Notes: a model not told the origin generated them from the letters alone. A stretch of DNA of 64,000 nt from Cognatiyoonia koreensis (GCF_900109295.1 NZ_FOIZ01000002.1:372001-436000); one strand, 5' to 3'. Positions 17,340 through 27,975 are shown, numbered from the stretch's first letter. Numbers and translations are program-made.

Positions 17340-17696
17340 TTAAGTTTTACTCTCAAGTGCCACCGCACAAATTGGCGCAATCGTTTCGTCCTCACATCTT
17401 TACGGTCTGTCTAGGAAAACAACCATTGGTGGAACGGTTGAGTTTTTGGGCAAAGAGGCCATCCAATTCTACCAAACTAACGGCAACTTAATCCTGCAGC
17501 ATATGCACTCAGCATTTGACCCCTGCTGCCCTTCGCACGAATGCCTGGTTTTCTTGCTGCGAGGCAACACTGGCCATTGCGCTGACACAGCATCTTCCAC
17601 GATGCGAGCCCATGTAGCAGGAAAACCGAATTTACAGAATGGGCTCAAAGCTGACAGGTGCTGCACCTTGGATGAATGACCGCGCAGCGTCGAACT
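17340..17696. other. 357-bp AT-richer gap at the right edge of the catabolic region
   Basis: No recognised gene. A frame on the plus strand stays open from about 17410 to 17679 but shows no start with a ribosome binding site and no known motif. No clear intrinsic terminator is visible after the BKACE gene. The base composition matches the catabolic side rather than pncB, so the boundary of transferred DNA probably falls here. Confidence 0.45.
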
Positions 17697-18989
17697 CTAA
17701 ACCACCACCTCGACCGCGTCCTGCTGCCCCACCTCGAACACCCGTTTGTACCGCGCGATTTCGTCTTGTGGGCCCATTGCTTTCTTCGGGTTGTCGCTCA
17801 GCTTAACCGTCGGTTTACCGTTGGCTGATATGGCTTTGCACACCAGTGAAAACGGCGCGAGGCTGTCACCATGTGTTAACCCTTTGAAATCATTCGTCAG
17901 CATCGTGCCCCAGCCGAAGGATACGCGCACACGCCCTGCGAATTGCTTTTGCAGTTCGATGATCTTGTCCACGTCCAGCCCGTCAGAAAAGATGACGAGC
18001 TTTTTGGTCGGGTCTTCCCCCCGCTCTTTCCACCAGCGGATCGCGATTTCGGCCCCTGTCGCGGGATCGCCGCTGTCGATGCGGATGCCCGTCCACCCTG
18101 CCAGCCAGTCGGGCGCGCGCGACAGGAACCCTTCGGTCCCGTAGGTGTCGGGCAGGATGATCCGTAGGTTGCCGTCGTGTTCCGCGTGCCAGTCCGACAG
18201 CACGTCATAGGGGGCCTGCAGCAGCGCGTCATCCGACTCTGCCAGCGCGGCATAGACCATGGGCAGTTCGTGGGCATTGGTGCCGATCGCCTCCAGATCG
18301 CGGTTCTTGGCGATCAGGCAGTTCGATGTGCCGGCGAAACTGTCGCCCAGCCCTTCGCGCATGGCCTGCACGCACCAGTCCTGCCACAGGAACGAATGCC
18401 GCCGCCTAGTGCCGAAATCCGCAATCCGCAAGGATGGCAGGGTTTGCAGCTTTTCGACCTTTTCCCAAAGTTTGGTCATGGCGCGCGCATACAGCACCTG
18501 CAGTTCGAACCGCCCCATGTCTTTGAGCACCGCCCGCCCGCGCAGTTCCATCAGCACCGAAAGCGCGGGGATTTCCCATAGCATGACCTCGGGCCATTTG
18601 CCTTCGAACGTCAGTTCATACTGCCCGTCGCGTTTTTCAAGGTGGTATGGCGGCAGCTGCACCTTTTCGAACCAGTCCATGAAGCTGGACGAGAACATCT
18701 GCCGCTTGCCATAGAACGTGTTCCCCCGCATCCACGTGCTTTCCCCGCGCGAGAGCGAGAGCGAGCGGATGTGGTCCAGCTGTTCGCGCAATTCGCCTTC
18801 GTCCACGAGGTCCGCCAGCCGCACCGACTTTGTCCGGTTGATAAGCGAGAATGTCACCTGCGTGTCCGGTTTGTTGCGGAACACCGACTGGCACATCAGC
18901 AGTTTATAGAAATCCGTGTCGATCAGCGACCGCACGATGGGGTCGATCTTCCATTTGTGGTTCCAGACGCGGGTGGCGATATCGACCAT
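17697..18989 (-). CDS. pncB: Nicotinate phosphoribosyltransferase
   Basis: The 430-residue enzyme begins [21 protein letters not shown] and shows family motifs [23 protein letters not shown] (about 215), GTSNCLIA (about 240), GIRIDSGDP (about 314) and [12 protein letters not shown] (about 370). It converts nicotinate, PRPP and ATP to nicotinate mononucleotide in NAD salvage. The start at 18989 is chosen because longer in-frame extensions have no family counterpart. The nicotinamidase that supplies nicotinate is 5.4 kb away (24386). Confidence 0.92.
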   Translation of the reverse strand: MVDIATRVWNHKWKIDPIVRSLIDTDFYKLLMCQSVFRNKPDTQVTFSLINRTKSVRLADLVDEGELREQLDHIRSLSLSRGESTWMRGNTFYGKRQMFSSSFMDWFEKVQLPPYHLEKRDGQYELTFEGKWPEVMLWEIPALSVLMELRGRAVLKDMGRFELQVLYARAMTKLWEKVEKLQTLPSLRIADFGTRRRHSFLWQDWCVQAMREGLGDSFAGTSNCLIAKNRDLEAIGTNAHELPMVYAALAESDDALLQAPYDVLSDWHAEHDGNLRIILPDTYGTEGFLSRAPDWLAGWTGIRIDSGDPATGAEIAIRWWKERGEDPTKKLVIFSDGLDVDKIIELQKQFAGRVRVSFGWGTMLTNDFKGLTHGDSLAPFSLVCKAISANGKPTVKLSDNPKKAMGPQDEIARYKRVFEVGQQDAVEVVV

Positions 18990-19106
18990 GTTCGTTTTCC
19001 CTTTGGCTTGGGGCTTTAGACCAAGGCCGCGCCGCGAGGGCAAGTGCCATGATATCGCCAAGGTTGTGTGTTTTCCTGACCGCCGAACCGTTGTGCGAGG
19101 CGTGCG

Positions 19107-19712
19107 ATGACCAAGATACCCGACCCGTTCGATCTGATCCCGAGCCGCAAGGCGAAGGCCCTGCCCGGCCTGCGTATGGCCGACCTTGATATCGCCCACG
19201 AAAGTGTCCGCGTGTCCGCCCAGCCCGATCAGGTCTTGTCCGACAACCCCCTGAACTATGATTTCGATATGTGCCCTGTTCCGCTGACCGGTCTGGGCGA
19301 GGACGAGATGTATCTGGAGGCCCGCTGGCGCGACCCGCAGACCCACGCCGCGATGGCCGCGGCCGATCCCCGCCTGCAGGATCTGTTTAAGCGCGCCGGT
19401 TTCGGCACCGAATTGTCCGGTGTCCGCATTCCGCCCGGCCAGTACGCCCGCGAGCATGACCGCGACCGTCACAATGTCATTGTCCGCCTGACCCAGTCCC
19501 TGTCAGAGATCGATACGTCCCAGATGGACTGGGGTGCGATCAACCGGTTGGATTTTTTCAAGGCCCATGCCGAGGCGCGCCCCGTTCCGACTGCCCCCGG
19601 TGGTGCCCCCGCACCACGCCGGACCCGCCCCGACCCAAAGCGCCAGTTTGCGATGATCGTTATGGTCTGCGGTATCGTTCTCTTGGCACTGGCGGCGCTT
19701 TCGCTTCCGTGA
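19107..19712 (+). CDS. Hypothetical protein with a C-terminal membrane anchor
   Basis: The 201-residue protein has a soluble, acidic and proline-rich body (about 1-175) and one C-terminal hydrophobic segment (about 179-198, [19 protein letters not shown]). No catalytic motif is recognised. Tail-anchored topology suggests it faces the cytoplasm. It lies between divergent pncB and a downstream EamA transporter in the same direction. Confidence 0.6.
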   Translation: MTKIPDPFDLIPSRKAKALPGLRMADLDIAHESVRVSAQPDQVLSDNPLNYDFDMCPVPLTGLGEDEMYLEARWRDPQTHAAMAAADPRLQDLFKRAGFGTELSGVRIPPGQYAREHDRDRHNVIVRLTQSLSEIDTSQMDWGAINRLDFFKAHAEARPVPTAPGGAPAPRRTRPDPKRQFAMIVMVCGIVLLALAALSLP

Positions 19713-19751
19713 TCGCTTGACTTGTCGCGGGCGGACCGCTTTGTCCGCTCC

Positions 19752-20597
19752 ATGACCTCCCAATCGACCCTTCTTGTCGCGGCCATGGTTGTGACCGCCA
19801 TGTTTCTGATCGTCGGTGGCGATGCCGCCGGTACCGTCATGACCCGCGACGGCGTCAGCCCGTTTTTCGTGGCCTGGTCCCGTTTTGCCGTGGCCGCTGT
19901 CATATTGCTGCCATTGGTCGGGATACAGCGGGCCGATCTGGTGTGGGACTGGCGGCTGGTCTTTCGCGCATCCCTGATCGCCACAGCGATTTGCTGTATT
20001 CTGACCGCCCTGAAGACCGAAGAAGTCGCCAATGTCTTTGGTGCCTTCTTTGTCGGCCCGCTGGTTGCCTACACCCTGTCGGTGATCCTTCTGCGCGAGA
20101 CCTCATCGCTGCCGCGTGTCATGCTGCTGGGCCTTGGATTTGCCGGTGTTCTGCTGGTCGTGAAGCCCGGTTTCGGCATGACCATCGGACTTGGCCTAGC
20201 CGTTCTTGCCGGGGTGTTGCACGGCGGCTATCTGGTTGCGACGCGCTGGATGGCGCGTGATTACAGACCCCGTTTTCTGCTGTGGTCCCAGCTGCTGATC
20301 GGGGCCGTGATCCTGGCCCCGTTTGGTGCGACCCAGATTCCTGCGTTGGATACCCAGACCATCCAGCTGACCGTCATCAGTGCGCTGGGGTCTGCGATCG
20401 GGAACTTGCTGCTGGTTCTGGCCAACCGCCGCGCCCCTGCGACTACGATTGCGCCGTTGATTTATAGCCAGTTGATCCATGCCACATTGCTTGGCTGGCT
20501 CGTCTTTGGTGATCTGCCTGACGGGCTGAGCTTGCTTGGCCTGCTCGTCATCCTGTGCTCGGGTCTTGCGACTATCTGGGTGGCCCGCAAGGGCTAG
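19752..20597 (+). CDS. DMT-superfamily (EamA) transporter
   Basis: The 281-residue protein has about ten hydrophobic segments in two EamA repeats (about 15-140 and 150-280), with the typical repeat-end pattern of LGFAGVLLVVKPG and LVILCSGLATIWVARKG. These carriers export metabolites or drugs; substrate unknown. ATG 19752 is used; a TTG at 19722 would add ten residues, and neither has a clear ribosome binding site. Its TAG stop is shared base for base with the convergent TerB-like gene through CTAG at 20594-20597. Confidence 0.75.
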   Translation: MTSQSTLLVAAMVVTAMFLIVGGDAAGTVMTRDGVSPFFVAWSRFAVAAVILLPLVGIQRADLVWDWRLVFRASLIATAICCILTALKTEEVANVFGAFFVGPLVAYTLSVILLRETSSLPRVMLLGLGFAGVLLVVKPGFGMTIGLGLAVLAGVLHGGYLVATRWMARDYRPRFLLWSQLLIGAVILAPFGATQIPALDTQTIQLTVISALGSAIGNLLLVLANRRAPATTIAPLIYSQLIHATLLGWLVFGDLPDGLSLLGLLVILCSGLATIWVARKG

Positions 20598-21043
20598 CGC
20601 TGCATCTTTGCCATTTCCGTATCGTGCAACTGCTTGGCCACATCCGGTGCCACGCCGAGCGTTTCCTCGATCTGGTGCAGCACGGCATCTTCTTCTTCTG
20701 TTTCCACACCGTCCGAGAAGACAACGCGCCAAAGCGCGCTGACTGCGGCTTCGCGGTCGGTCTGCGAGATCGCTTCGCGCAGGATGCCTGCAAGATCCGT
20801 CGTCGCCGGGATCGCCTGTTCCAGCCGTTCGCATGACGCCCGCATCTTTGCCGCCTCGACCGGGTTCAGATGGTACATCGCCCCCAGAAGCCGGTCGATC
20901 TGTTCGACCTCTTCAAAAAGATAGGCTTTGTCTGCCTTGGCCGCCCTGACGAACAACGCCCCCAAAGCGTGCTTGGCGTCCGCAGCCGGAAGCGGAGTTT
21001 CCGATCCCGGAGATTTGAAATAGCTGAGAAGATTTTCGAACAT
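20594..21043 (-). CDS. TerB-family protein
   Basis: The 149-residue all-helical protein fits the tellurite-resistance TerB fold: ALGALFVRAAKADKAYLFEEVEQIDRLL (about 27-54) and an acidic helix ALWRVVFSDGVETEEEDAVLHQIEE (about 103-127) with metal-ligand-like acidic clusters. Role is unknown; TerB-like domains occur in stress and membrane-linked complexes. It is the last gene before the convergent transporter. Confidence 0.72.
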   Translation of the reverse strand: MFENLLSYFKSPGSETPLPAADAKHALGALFVRAAKADKAYLFEEVEQIDRLLGAMYHLNPVEAAKMRASCERLEQAIPATTDLAGILREAISQTDREAAVSALWRVVFSDGVETEEEDAVLHQIEETLGVAPDVAKQLHDTEMAKMQR

Positions 21044-21066
21044 CCACTGCTCCGTTTCTTGTTTTC

Positions 21067-22113
21067 CTATTCATTACGCAAAAAACGCCGTTGGAACAGG
21101 GTGAATAATATCGGCGCAACCGCGATCACAACTGTGATCCGCACGATATGCGTGACCGAAACAAAGGCAACGTCCTGCCCCATCGCCAATGTCAGCAGGC
21201 TCATTTCCGTCAGACCGCCGGGCGAGAACGCCAGAAATGCCTGTGACAGCGGCATGCCGGCAAGCTGCGTGATGATTTCCGCGAACCCGATTGCCACGAC
21301 TATCATGCCAAGCGTCGCCCCGAGCGCGAGCGCGAGATCGGTTCCGACTTCTTTCATGGTCGCCCCGACGAAGCGCCCGCCGATCACTGTTCCGATCACG
21401 ATCTGCGCGGCAATAATCAGGAGCGTCGGCGGGGGAACCTCAACCCATCCGATGACATGCGCCGCGCCGGACAGGATCATCGGTCCGAAGACCGGACCTG
21501 CTGGCAGCCGCAGCAGTTTGCCAAAGGGGATGCCGAAAAGCGCGCAAAGGCCGAGGATCGCGTAATCCAGCGCTGTGATGTCGCCCAGCGCAGTCCAGTT
21601 TCCACTGTTGCCCGGTCCGGCCCGTACCCCGAGGAACAGGCCGAAAAACAACGCCACACATAGGATCACAAGCAGCACCCGCGCCGCATGGGCCAGCGCG
21701 ATGCGGCGTGAGTCACCGCCTGCTGCCTCGCCCAGAAGCAACATTTCATTCAGCCCGCCGGGCATGGCGGCATAGAATGCGGTGACAGGGTCGTAACGCC
21801 CGATCCGCCGGTAAACTGTGAACGAAACTCCCGCCGCGCAGCACAAGAACAGCGGCAAGAGTGCGAGTGTCACCAGCCAGCCGCTGATCTCTCCCAGAAT
21901 ATCCGGTGTGATCCCGCTGCCCAGCATGACGCCGATCACGGGGATCACCACAGGACGCAGCTTGTCAGGTGATTTGACGGGCAAGCGCAGCATTGCCGCC
22001 GCTGTCACCCCGATCATGGGTCCCAGCATCCACGGCAGTGGCATTCCGATTACATAGCTCGCAATGCCCGCGATCACGCCGATCAGCAGGGCAAGTGCCG
22101 ACGCCTTGGTCAA
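21067..22113 (-). CDS. AbrB-type membrane protein (putative ammonia monooxygenase family)
   Basis: The 348-residue protein has about ten membrane segments in two similar halves. Repeated motifs are [12 protein letters not shown] (about 25-36), [16 protein letters not shown] (about 113-128), [10 protein letters not shown] and [15 protein letters not shown] (about 298-312). This matches the AbrB duplication family, often misnamed ammonia monooxygenase or transcriptional regulator. Likely a transporter or membrane regulator; substrate unknown. The start overlaps the trhO stop by 4 bases. Confidence 0.78.
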   Translation of the reverse strand: MTKASALALLIGVIAGIASYVIGMPLPWMLGPMIGVTAAAMLRLPVKSPDKLRPVVIPVIGVMLGSGITPDILGEISGWLVTLALLPLFLCCAAGVSFTVYRRIGRYDPVTAFYAAMPGGLNEMLLLGEAAGGDSRRIALAHAARVLLVILCVALFFGLFLGVRAGPGNSGNWTALGDITALDYAILGLCALFGIPFGKLLRLPAGPVFGPMILSGAAHVIGWVEVPPPTLLIIAAQIVIGTVIGGRFVGATMKEVGTDLALALGATLGMIVVAIGFAEIITQLAGMPLSQAFLAFSPGGLTEMSLLTLAMGQDVAFVSVTHIVRITVVIAVAPILFTLFQRRFLRNE

Positions 22114-23015
22114 AGGCTGCCCATGTGCTTTTCACCCCGTTCGGCGGCAAGGCGCATCTGCTTTTGCCGTTCGCGGAACCGCTCCTTTGCCTCTTCGGTC
22201 GTGGCATTGATGCACTGGTGGCACGAAACGCCGTCTTCGAATTCGGCCCTGTTCATGTCTTCGGGCAGGATTGGCTGGCGGCAGGCGTGGCACAGGATAT
22301 GCGGCCCTTCCTTCAGCCCATGTCCGACGCTGACACGCGCATCGAAGACAAAGCATTCGCCGTCCCATTTGCTTTGGTCTTGCGGCACTTCTTCGAGGTA
22401 TTTCAGGATGCCGCCCTGCAGGTGATAGACCTCGTCCACGCCCTGCCCCTTGAGGTAGTTCGTCGATTTCTCACACCGGATGCCGCCTGTGCAGAACATG
22501 GCGATCTTCTTGTTGTGAAAGCGGTGCTTGTTCGCTTCCCACCAGGCCGGAAATTCACCGAAGGATTTCGTCTGCGGGTCGATTGCCCCGTCGAACGTGC
22601 CAATCGCCACTTCGTAGTCGTTGCGCGTGTCGATCACTGCCACGTCGGGGCTGCTGATCAGGGCGTTCCATTCTGTCGGGGCCACATATTGCCCGACGTC
22701 TTTTGTCGGGTCCACGTCGGGTTGCCCCATCGTGACGATTTCCTTTTTCAGCCGCACCTTCATCCGGTTGAACGGGGCCACGCGCGCCGTGCTTTCCTTG
22801 TGCACGAGGTCTGCGCACCCCGGGAGCGACCGGATATGTGCCAGCACCGCGTCGATCCCGCCCCGCGTGCCCGCGATGGTGCCATTGATCCCTTCGCGTG
22901 CAAGCAGCAGCGTGCCGCCGATCTTGTGGGCGTTGCACAAATCCTGCAGCGGGCCGCGAAGGGCAGCGGGGTATTCGAAACGGGTGAAGTGATAGAGTGC
23001 AGCGACGGTATACAT
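22110..23015 (-). CDS. trhO: tRNA uridine-34 hydroxylase TrhO (rhodanese-like)
   Basis: The 301-residue protein has an N-terminal acylphosphatase-like domain ([10 protein letters not shown]..., about 1-95), a rhodanese domain (about 115-215) with catalytic Cys175 in [12 protein letters not shown] and a second Cys181, and a C-terminal region with clustered cysteines ([12 protein letters not shown]). TrhO makes 5-hydroxyuridine at position 34 of tRNAs with O2. ATG 23015 fits family N-termini; a TTG at 23024 is the alternative. Confidence 0.87.
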   Translation of the reverse strand: MYTVAALYHFTRFEYPAALRGPLQDLCNAHKIGGTLLLAREGINGTIAGTRGGIDAVLAHIRSLPGCADLVHKESTARVAPFNRMKVRLKKEIVTMGQPDVDPTKDVGQYVAPTEWNALISSPDVAVIDTRNDYEVAIGTFDGAIDPQTKSFGEFPAWWEANKHRFHNKKIAMFCTGGIRCEKSTNYLKGQGVDEVYHLQGGILKYLEEVPQDQSKWDGECFVFDARVSVGHGLKEGPHILCHACRQPILPEDMNRAEFEDGVSCHQCINATTEEAKERFRERQKQMRLAAERGEKHMGSL

Positions 23016-23024
23016 AGGTTTCAA

Positions 23025-24245
23025 TTACGCCCGTGCCGCCGCTATCGCAAGACCATCGGCCACGGCGGTGAAGGCATTCGTGCGTTCCTGCGCGGCATCG
23101 GGGAATATCTGTTCCATCGCGCTTGTGATCGTCGTCATCAGGCTGGACCCGCCGACGTAGACAATGGTGTTGATGTCCGATGGCGCGAGATTGGCGAGGC
23201 GCAGCGTTTCCTGTGCGGCGTTGCTGACCTTTGCCGTCAGTTCTTGCAGGCTGTGCTGCATTGCTGTTTGAGTCAGTGGCTGGCGCAGGTCCGCATGGAT
23301 GAACGACAGGTCAATGGAGGCATCCGCGCGGTTGGCGTTGATCTTGCCTGCCTCGACCGCGAAGGCGATGTCGTGCCCGAGTTCCATCTCGATCACATCG
23401 TGAAGCCGCTGAAACCGCACCGCATCGACCCCGAGTTTTGCATAGCGTGCCGTCAGGCGCAGTGTTTCGGGCGTGTAGAGAAAGGGGATTTTTTCCCACG
23501 TCGCCAGATCGTTGAACAGCGCGTTGGGTGCCGTATGCGTGCCGTCGCCGAGTTCGTTGCGCAGCAGGTGCCCACGCCCGAGCAGCGGCATGACGTGATC
23601 AAGACTGAGCGTGCGATCGAAATCCGTGCCGCCGACCCGCACGCCGTGGGATGCGATGATGCGGGTCTGTCCAGCCTCGCGCGTGAAAACCGAAAAGTCC
23701 GACGTGCCGCCGCCGATGTCGATGATCAGTCCGCGCCCCTGGGACTGACTGGTTTCAGCCGCGGCTTCTGGTTCGAACATGAAAGCGACGTCAGTGAATC
23801 CGGCGGTGTGATAGGCCGAACGCAGGTCGGCTTCGGCGCGCTGGTTGCGGTCGGGGTCGTGGTGAAACCGCACGGGCCGCCCGGACAAAACGCCGTCAAA
23901 GGTCAGGCCCGTCGCATCCTCTGCCCGTTGTTTCACGGTTGCAAGAAAGCGCGCGACCACGTCGATCAGCGTGATCTTCTCATAGGCGATCTGGCGGCGT
24001 TCATGCATCAACGGCGTGCCGAGCACGGATTTCAGTGCCCGCATGAACCGACCTTCGCGCCCGTCGATCAGCGCGGCATTCGCGGTAGAGCCGAACGTCG
24101 TCACCTTGCGGTTTGTATCAAAGAATACCGATGTCGGGAGCGTCGTTTCACCGGGTTCGACCGGAATGAGGTATGGCGTGTTCCCCGCCATCACCGCAGC
24201 TGCGGTGTTGGACGTCCCGAAATCAATGCCGAGTCGCTGGGTCAT
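23025..24245 (-). CDS. Hsp70-family protein (YegD-like)
   Basis: The 406-residue protein contains the Hsp70 ATPase domain only: phosphate-1 LGIDFGTSNTAAAV (4-17), phosphate-2 GLIIDIGGGTSDFSVF (about 192-207) and the adenosine motif TIVYVGGSSLM (about 368-378). No substrate-binding domain follows, as in YegD. It is the first gene of a minus-strand run reading into trhO, with its stop just 9 bases from the trhO start. Chaperone-like role unproven. Confidence 0.85.
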   Translation of the reverse strand: MTQRLGIDFGTSNTAAAVMAGNTPYLIPVEPGETTLPTSVFFDTNRKVTTFGSTANAALIDGREGRFMRALKSVLGTPLMHERRQIAYEKITLIDVVARFLATVKQRAEDATGLTFDGVLSGRPVRFHHDPDRNQRAEADLRSAYHTAGFTDVAFMFEPEAAAETSQSQGRGLIIDIGGGTSDFSVFTREAGQTRIIASHGVRVGGTDFDRTLSLDHVMPLLGRGHLLRNELGDGTHTAPNALFNDLATWEKIPFLYTPETLRLTARYAKLGVDAVRFQRLHDVIEMELGHDIAFAVEAGKINANRADASIDLSFIHADLRQPLTQTAMQHSLQELTAKVSNAAQETLRLANLAPSDINTIVYVGGSSLMTTITSAMEQIFPDAAQERTNAFTAVADGLAIAAARA

Positions 24246-24385
24246 GGATCGTCCTCTTCTTGCGAAAGAGGCGCGGGATATGCCAATCCCACCGCCCTGC
24301 CAAGGGGGAAACGCGATTTACGGTTGCCGCTTTTATTGCCGGTTTGGACGGCGTAGCCTGTCGACGGATTTGCAGGAGGTTGATC

Positions 24386-24979
24386 ATGTCCAAGGCCCTG
24401 ATTGTCATTGATGTGCAGAACGATTTTTGCCCCGGCGGTGCGTTGGCCGTCGATGGCGGGGACGAGATTGTCAGCGGAATCAACGCACTGATGGCTGATT
24501 TCACTGCTGTCATCCTGACGCAAGACTGGCATCCGGCGGGCCATTCTTCGTTTGCGAGTTCGCATCCCGGCAAAGACCCGATGAGCCTGATCGAGATGCC
24601 CTATGGTCCGCAGGTGCTGTGGCCCGATCATTGTATTCAGGGAAGTGCGGGGGCCGATTTCCACAAAGACCTGCGCGTTGATGGCGATCTGATCATCCGC
24701 AAAGGGTTCAATCCGCAGATCGACAGCTATTCCGCCTTTTTCGAGAACGACCACACCACGCCCACCGGGCTGGAAGGGTATCTGCGCACGCGCGCGATCA
24801 CCGATCTGACGCTGGTGGGGCTCGCGCTGGATTTTTGTGTGAACTATTCCGCCGTGGACGCCGCGAAGCTGGGCTTCAATGTGACTGTCCGGCAAGACCT
24901 GTGTCGTGCCATCGACTTTGACGGCTCGCTTGATGCCGCCCGTGCAGGGATGGCGGATGCGGGCGTGACACTGGCGTGA
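24386..24979 (+). CDS. pncA: Nicotinamidase (isochorismatase family)
   Basis: The 197-residue hydrolase has the catalytic triad Asp9 (VIDVQNDF), Lys106 (IRKGF) and Cys151 (LDFCVNYSA), and metal-binding Asp47, His49 and His53 (QDWHPAGHSSF) plus His82 (PDHCIQG). It deamidates nicotinamide to nicotinate for PncB. ATG 24386 has GGAGG ten bases upstream. The stop overlaps the next gene's GTG start. Confidence 0.9.
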   Translation: MSKALIVIDVQNDFCPGGALAVDGGDEIVSGINALMADFTAVILTQDWHPAGHSSFASSHPGKDPMSLIEMPYGPQVLWPDHCIQGSAGADFHKDLRVDGDLIIRKGFNPQIDSYSAFFENDHTTPTGLEGYLRTRAITDLTLVGLALDFCVNYSAVDAAKLGFNVTVRQDLCRAIDFDGSLDAARAGMADAGVTLA

Positions 24980-25851
24980 GCCTGAACCTCAAGCAACTGG
25001 AAGCCTTTGTCTGGGTGTCCGATCTGGCGAGTTTCGGTCAGGCGGCAGAGCGTCTGGGCACAACCCAGCCCAATATTTCCGCCCGCATCGCCAAGTTGGA
25101 AGAGTCGCTGGGCGTCACCCTGATGCTGCGCGATGCCGGGTCTGTCCGGCTGACACCACAAGGTCAGAAGCTGATCGGCTACGCCCGCGAGGTGCTGTCT
25201 GCCGTGGATCAGCTTATTACCGTCAGCGGGCAGCGTGGCCTGTATGATGGCACCCTGCGGCTGGGGGTCACCGAACTGGTGTCGCTGACATGGCTGCGCC
25301 CGTTCCTGCGCGCGATGAAAGACGCCTTTCCCAATCTTCTGGTTGAAGTGACCGTCGGCATGTCCATTGAACTGGAACGCGCACTTGCCGGGCGCCAGCT
25401 GGACCTTGCCTTGCAGAACGCCCCTTTTGCACGGGCGATGTCGGGCGAGGTTTTCTTGGGCGAGTACCCTTTGGTCTGGGTGGCACATCCCGATCTGGAC
25501 GTGGCTGACACCCTTGAAAACGTGCCGGTTCTGACGCACGGGCGCGAGACCGTGCTGTATCAGGAAATCGCCGCGCATTTTGCAGGCCGGACAGCCATCG
25601 CCCCGCGACTGGTGCCGTCGAGCAACCTGTTTTCCTGTCTGCAGATGGTGCAGGACGGTTTGGGCGTCGCCGCCCTGCCTGCCGCGATGGTGCCACCCGG
25701 TTTGCGCGTTCTGCCCTATGCCTGGACCCCCGCACCGCTGACCTTTTTCGCCCGCTATGACGCAGAGCGCGCAATTGATCCTGTCGTCGCCGCGGGAAAG
25801 CTTGCATCAGAAATTGCGATGCAATCTATCAAATCAAATAATTCGACGTGA
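24976..25851 (+). CDS. LysR-type transcriptional regulator
   Basis: The 291-residue protein has a winged helix-turn-helix (about 3-60, with GTTQPNISARIAKLEESLG) and an effector-binding domain. The GTG start overlaps the pncA stop as GTGA. It precedes the hydantoinase-type operon by 48 bases in the same direction, so it may be co-transcribed with it and control it; a role in NAD salvage is the alternative given the overlap with pncA. Confidence 0.83.
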   Translation: MSLNLKQLEAFVWVSDLASFGQAAERLGTTQPNISARIAKLEESLGVTLMLRDAGSVRLTPQGQKLIGYAREVLSAVDQLITVSGQRGLYDGTLRLGVTELVSLTWLRPFLRAMKDAFPNLLVEVTVGMSIELERALAGRQLDLALQNAPFARAMSGEVFLGEYPLVWVAHPDLDVADTLENVPVLTHGRETVLYQEIAAHFAGRTAIAPRLVPSSNLFSCLQMVQDGLGVAALPAAMVPPGLRVLPYAWTPAPLTFFARYDAERAIDPVVAAGKLASEIAMQSIKSNNST

Positions 25852-25899
25852 TATAATCCATCCTGCTACCGTTCAGGTCGAGTGATCTGGAGGATTCTG

Positions 25900-27975
25900 A
25901 TGGCGCGGCTTGGCGTTGATATCGGTGGCACGTTTACGGACGTCGTGCTGGAAGTCGGTGGCGACCGGTTTTCCACCAAAGTCTTGACCACCTATGCCGC
26001 CCCCGAGGATGCGATTGTCGATGGTTTGCAGCAGGTCTGTACCAAGGCTGGCATCGCGCCATCCGACATCGAACAGATTATTCATGGCACCACGCTGGCC
26101 ACGAATGCCCTGATCGAACGGCGCGGGGCAAAGACCGCCCTGATTACCACCAAGGGCTTTCGCGATGTCATCGAGATGCGCACCGAAAGCCGGTTCGAAC
26201 AATACGATCTGAACCTGACCCTTCCCGAACCCCTGCTGCCCCGTCAGTCCCGTTTCGTCGTGGCGGGCCGCATGGATGCGAAGGGCCGTGAATTGCGCCC
26301 CATGGACCGCGCAGAGGTCGAAGCCGTTGTCGATGATATCAAGGCTGCCGGGTATGAGAGTATCGCTGTCGGTCTGATCCATTCCTACCTGAATGACGCG
26401 CACGAACGGTTGGTTGCCGAGGTCTTGGCCGAAAAGATGCCCGATGCGATGGTATCCTTGTCTTGCGAAGTGTCACCGCAGATGCGCGAATACGAGCGGT
26501 TCAATACAGTTGTCGCAAACGCCTATATCAAACCGCTGATGAAATCCTATCTGGGCCGTCTGGCCGGGCGGCTGCGCGATCAGGGCGTGGATTGCCAGAT
26601 TTTCCTGATGCATTCAGGCGGCGGTATCATCAGCATCGAAAGTGCCGCCGAATTTCCTGTCCGACTGGTCGAGAGCGGCCCTGCCGGCGGTGCCGTCTTT
26701 GCCGCCAATATCGCTGCGCAGTTCGGTCTGGATAAGGTGTTGTCTTTCGACATGGGCGGCACCACGGCCAAGATTTGTCTGATCCGCAACCAGACCCCGA
26801 AAACGTCGCGCGTGTTCGAAGTGGCGCGCACGTATCGGTTCAAGAAGGGGTCGGGCATGCCGATTTCCATCCCCGTGATCGACATGGTCGAGATTGGTGC
26901 GGGCGGCGGGTCTTTGGCCCATGTGGATGCGATGCGCCAGATCCGCGTTGGTCCCGAAAGTGCAGGGTCCGAGCCGGGGCCAGCCTGCTATGGCCGCAAC
27001 GGTGACAAGCCTGCCGTAACGGACGCCGATCTTGTTCTGGGCAAACTGGACCCTGCCCATTTCGCGGGCGGGTCCATCCCGCTTTATCCCGATCGTGCGC
27101 AAGATGCCTTGACCCGCGTTCTGGGTGATCCGCTGGACATGGACGCGGTGGAATCCGCCTTTGGTCTGGCGGAGGTCGTGGATGAGAACATGGCAAATGC
27201 CGCCCGCGTTCATGCGGTTGAAAACGGAGAAGACCTTGCTGAATACACGATGATCGCTTTTGGCGGGGCGGCCCCGCTGCACGCAGGTCGTTTGTGCGAA
27301 AAGCTGGGCGTGTCCCGGCTGCTGGTGCCTACGGGCGCGGGCGTCGGATCGGCTGTCGGGTTCTTGCGTGCCCCGTTCAGTTTCGAGGCGAACCGGTCCG
27401 TCTATATGAAGCTGTCCGATTTCGCGCCGGACGTCGTGCGCGACCTGTTGGCCGATCTGGCCAAGGAGGCGACCGGTTTTGTACGTTCCTGCGATGCGAC
27501 GGCCGAGATTTTGACCGAATACAAGGCGTACATGCGCTACACCGGCCAAGGTTGGGAAATCCCGATCATCCTGCGTGCCGAGGACGCCGCCGCACCGGAC
27601 GCCGCGAAGTTCCAGGCGCTGTTCGAAGCGGATTATGCGGCCCTGTTCGGACGGCCCGTGGACGGCATGGATGTCGAAATCACGGTCTGGGCCGTGAATG
27701 CAACGACACCGGCGCAGCCAACCACGCCAGTTGCGTCGTTCAGCCCTGGCAAGGCATTGGATGGCGGGCCCACACGGGGCGTGTTCGATCCTGCATTGGC
27801 GCAGATGGTTGATGCACAGGTTGTCACACGCGCCGCGATGACGCCCGGCGATACAGTCGTGGGTCCAGCCATTATCACCGAAGACGAAACCACGATTGTT
27901 GTCCCGACCTCGCGCATTGCACGGGCGCAGGCAGATGGCACGATCGACCTTATTACCAAGGAGGACGCCGCATGA
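25900..27975 (+). CDS. Hydantoinase/oxoprolinase subunit A (HyuA)
   Basis: The 691-residue protein has the HyuA N-terminal domain (RLGVDIGGTFTDVVLE, 3-18) and an ATP-binding hydantoinase A core with HGTTLATNALIERRG (about 62-76), LVESGPAGGA (about 257) and LSFDMGGTTAKICLI (about 278). These ATP-dependent ring hydrolases act on hydantoins, 5-oxoproline or N-methylhydantoin; acetone and acetophenone carboxylases are relatives. ATG 25900 has GGAGG at 25889. The end overlaps HyuB by 4 bases. Ring substrate unknown. Confidence 0.87.
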   Translation: MARLGVDIGGTFTDVVLEVGGDRFSTKVLTTYAAPEDAIVDGLQQVCTKAGIAPSDIEQIIHGTTLATNALIERRGAKTALITTKGFRDVIEMRTESRFEQYDLNLTLPEPLLPRQSRFVVAGRMDAKGRELRPMDRAEVEAVVDDIKAAGYESIAVGLIHSYLNDAHERLVAEVLAEKMPDAMVSLSCEVSPQMREYERFNTVVANAYIKPLMKSYLGRLAGRLRDQGVDCQIFLMHSGGGIISIESAAEFPVRLVESGPAGGAVFAANIAAQFGLDKVLSFDMGGTTAKICLIRNQTPKTSRVFEVARTYRFKKGSGMPISIPVIDMVEIGAGGGSLAHVDAMRQIRVGPESAGSEPGPACYGRNGDKPAVTDADLVLGKLDPAHFAGGSIPLYPDRAQDALTRVLGDPLDMDAVESAFGLAEVVDENMANAARVHAVENGEDLAEYTMIAFGGAAPLHAGRLCEKLGVSRLLVPTGAGVGSAVGFLRAPFSFEANRSVYMKLSDFAPDVVRDLLADLAKEATGFVRSCDATAEILTEYKAYMRYTGQGWEIPIILRAEDAAAPDAAKFQALFEADYAALFGRPVDGMDVEITVWAVNATTPAQPTTPVASFSPGKALDGGPTRGVFDPALAQMVDAQVVTRAAMTPGDTVVGPAIITEDETTIVVPTSRIARAQADGTIDLITKEDAA

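Noticed and set aside
17410..17679. Open frame after the BKACE gene
   Set aside because: No start codon with a ribosome binding site, no known motif, and different composition from real genes.
21993..24356. 787-codon open frame on the plus strand
   Set aside because: It lies wholly opposite abrB-like, trhO and the Hsp70-like gene, all with strong motifs; high GC content gives long antisense frames.
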